Shown piece by piece: positions 22,925 to 23,575 of a stretch of 23,575 nucleotides of DNA. The translations under genes and the position numbers were made by a program. The notes under the pieces were generated by a model that was given only the letters and a program-made list of their open reading frames with translations, had not been told where the DNA came from and did not search any database. The DNA is from Bacteroidales bacterium (lineage in GTDB: Bacteria > Bacteroidota > Bacteroidia > Bacteroidales > UBA932): contig JAEDEB010000033.1 of the NCBI GenBank assembly GCA_016293535.1, positions 1 through 23,575 of the forward strand. Reading direction: 5' to 3'. Position 1 is the stretch's first letter, and every line of letters starts with the position of its first letter.

Positions 22925-23365
22925 TTATTCGGCAACAACAGTCACCTTGACAGCGCCCTTGACGTTCTTGTAGCACTTTACAGAAGCCTCATACTCGCCG
23001 AGTTCCTTTACAGCCTCGAGAGTGATGTTCTTCTTGTCAACCTCAACACCTGCCTGTGCGAGAGCGGCAGCTACGTCAGCAGTAGTAACCGATCCGTAGA
23101 TCTTGCCGGATTCGCTCACCTTTACAGCCACCTGAACAGGAGTTGCTGCAAGCTTTGCTGCAAGTGCCTCTGCATCGGCAACAAGCTTAGCCTCCTTGTG
23201 AGCCCTCTGGCGGAGGTTCTCAGCGAGGACCTTCTTCGCAGAAGGAGTGGCGAGGATTGCGTAACCCTGAGGGATGAGATAGTTGACAGCGTATCCTGTC
23301 TTAACCTTGACGATATCGTCAGCGTAGCCGAGATTGGCCACATCTTTCTTAAGAATGATTTCCAT
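22925..23365 (-). CDS. rplI: 50S ribosomal protein L9
   Basis: A 146-residue protein of standard L9 length. The N-terminal rRNA-binding domain has MEIILKKDVANLGYADDIV and NYLIPQGYAILAT. A long central helix (KKVLAENLRQRAHKEAKLV) connects to the C-terminal domain with KIYGSVTTADVAAAL. It binds 23S rRNA near the base of the L1 stalk and reaches out from the ribosome to the neighbouring one. It starts 15 nt after rpsR, with a TAGGAG ribosome site, and is closed by the terminator at 22864-22900, in the usual rpsR-rplI order. Confidence 0.97.
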   Translation of the reverse strand: MEIILKKDVANLGYADDIVKVKTGYAVNYLIPQGYAILATPSAKKVLAENLRQRAHKEAKLVADAEALAAKLAATPVQVAVKVSESGKIYGSVTTADVAAALAQAGVEVDKKNITLEAVKELGEYEASVKCYKNVKGAVKVTVVAE

Positions 23366-23380
23366 ATATGCTGTCTCCTA

Positions 23381-23575
23381 TTATTTCATAAGGTCGGTTA
23401 CGTAAGGAAGGAGTGCAAGATGACGGGCGCGCTTTACTGCCTGAGCCACCTTCCTCTGGAACTTGAGCGAAGTACCTGTGATGCGGCGAGGAAGAATCTT
23501 GCCCTGCTCGTTGAGGAACCTCTTGAGGAACTCAGCGTCCTTGTAATCAACATACTTGATGCCTGCCTTCTTGAA
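23381..23575 (-). CDS. rpsR: 30S ribosomal protein S18 (5' end beyond window)
   Basis: The last 65 codons of S18. Visible motifs are KKAGIKYVDYKD, FLNEQGKILPRRITGTS, FQRKVAQAVKRARHLALLPY and the end VTDLMK. S18 sits on the 30S platform with S6. The N-terminal 20-25 residues lie outside the window; rpsF would be expected upstream of it, beyond the edge. Confidence 0.96.
   Translation of the reverse strand, partial: FKKAGIKYVDYKDAEFLKRFLNEQGKILPRRITGTSLKFQRKVAQAVKRARHLALLPYVTDLMK

Noticed and set aside
1..23575. Mobile elements, CRISPR arrays, tRNA genes, phase-variation promoter inversions
   Set aside because: I looked for transposases, integrases, regular repeat-spacer patterns, tRNA-like folds and long inverted repeats flanking promoters, and saw none.

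Overview
The window looks like a chromosomal segment of an anaerobic member of the Bacteroidales (Bacteroidota). This rests on the protein families present (fimbrillin-like lipoproteins, DUF4493 and PCMD surface proteins, a GGGtGRT protein next to a NifU-like scaffold, and an OM polysaccharide exporter next to a BY-kinase). It also rests on Bacteroidota-type promoters (-7 box TAnnTTTG, with -33 TTTG in the best case). A Rikenellaceae/Alistipes-like origin is possible but cannot be settled from the sequence alone. The sequence is moderately GC-rich and densely coding. No non-coding stretch exceeds about 160 bases, and I see no tRNA, rRNA, IS element, integrase or CRISPR array.

Layout. Positions 1-2698 (minus) hold a polysaccharide export pair: a Wza-like lipoprotein, then a Wzc-like tyrosine autokinase cut off by the window edge just after its Walker A motif. 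A clear intrinsic terminator separates this pair from an upstream two-gene unit (2768-4503, minus) encoding a NifU-like Fe-S scaffold and the uncharacterised GGGtGRT protein. A divergent promoter region (4504-4612) then leads to uvrB and a RelA/SpoT-family gene on the plus strand, whose reading frames overlap (ATGA). The RSH protein has lost the key residues of its ppGpp hydrolase centre, so it is predicted to be synthetase-only.

Positions 8975-17926 (minus) hold the most unusual part: a compact seven-gene operon for the cell envelope. In transcription order it encodes a fimbrillin-like lipoprotein, two DUF4493-type lipoproteins, a DUF4493-Fn3-PCMD lipoprotein, two paralogous small outer-membrane beta-barrels, and a second PCMD lipoprotein. 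It is driven by a textbook promoter (TTTG-N20-TACCTTTG). The first four lipoproteins each carry a T-R or T-K site at residues 44-49, 25-30 residues after the lipidated Cys. That resembles the place where Arg-gingipain matures type V pilins in Porphyromonas. The operon may therefore build a protease-matured surface structure, but this is inference.

Positions 18086-20011 (plus) hold a type IIA topoisomerase B subunit (ParE type), divergent from the surface operon. Next come a 66-residue single-pass membrane protein, a LysR regulator and an AspT/YidE-family transporter, which form one plus-strand unit with its own promoter. The window ends with the rpsR-rplI ribosomal protein genes (minus), closed by a strong terminator at 22864-22900.
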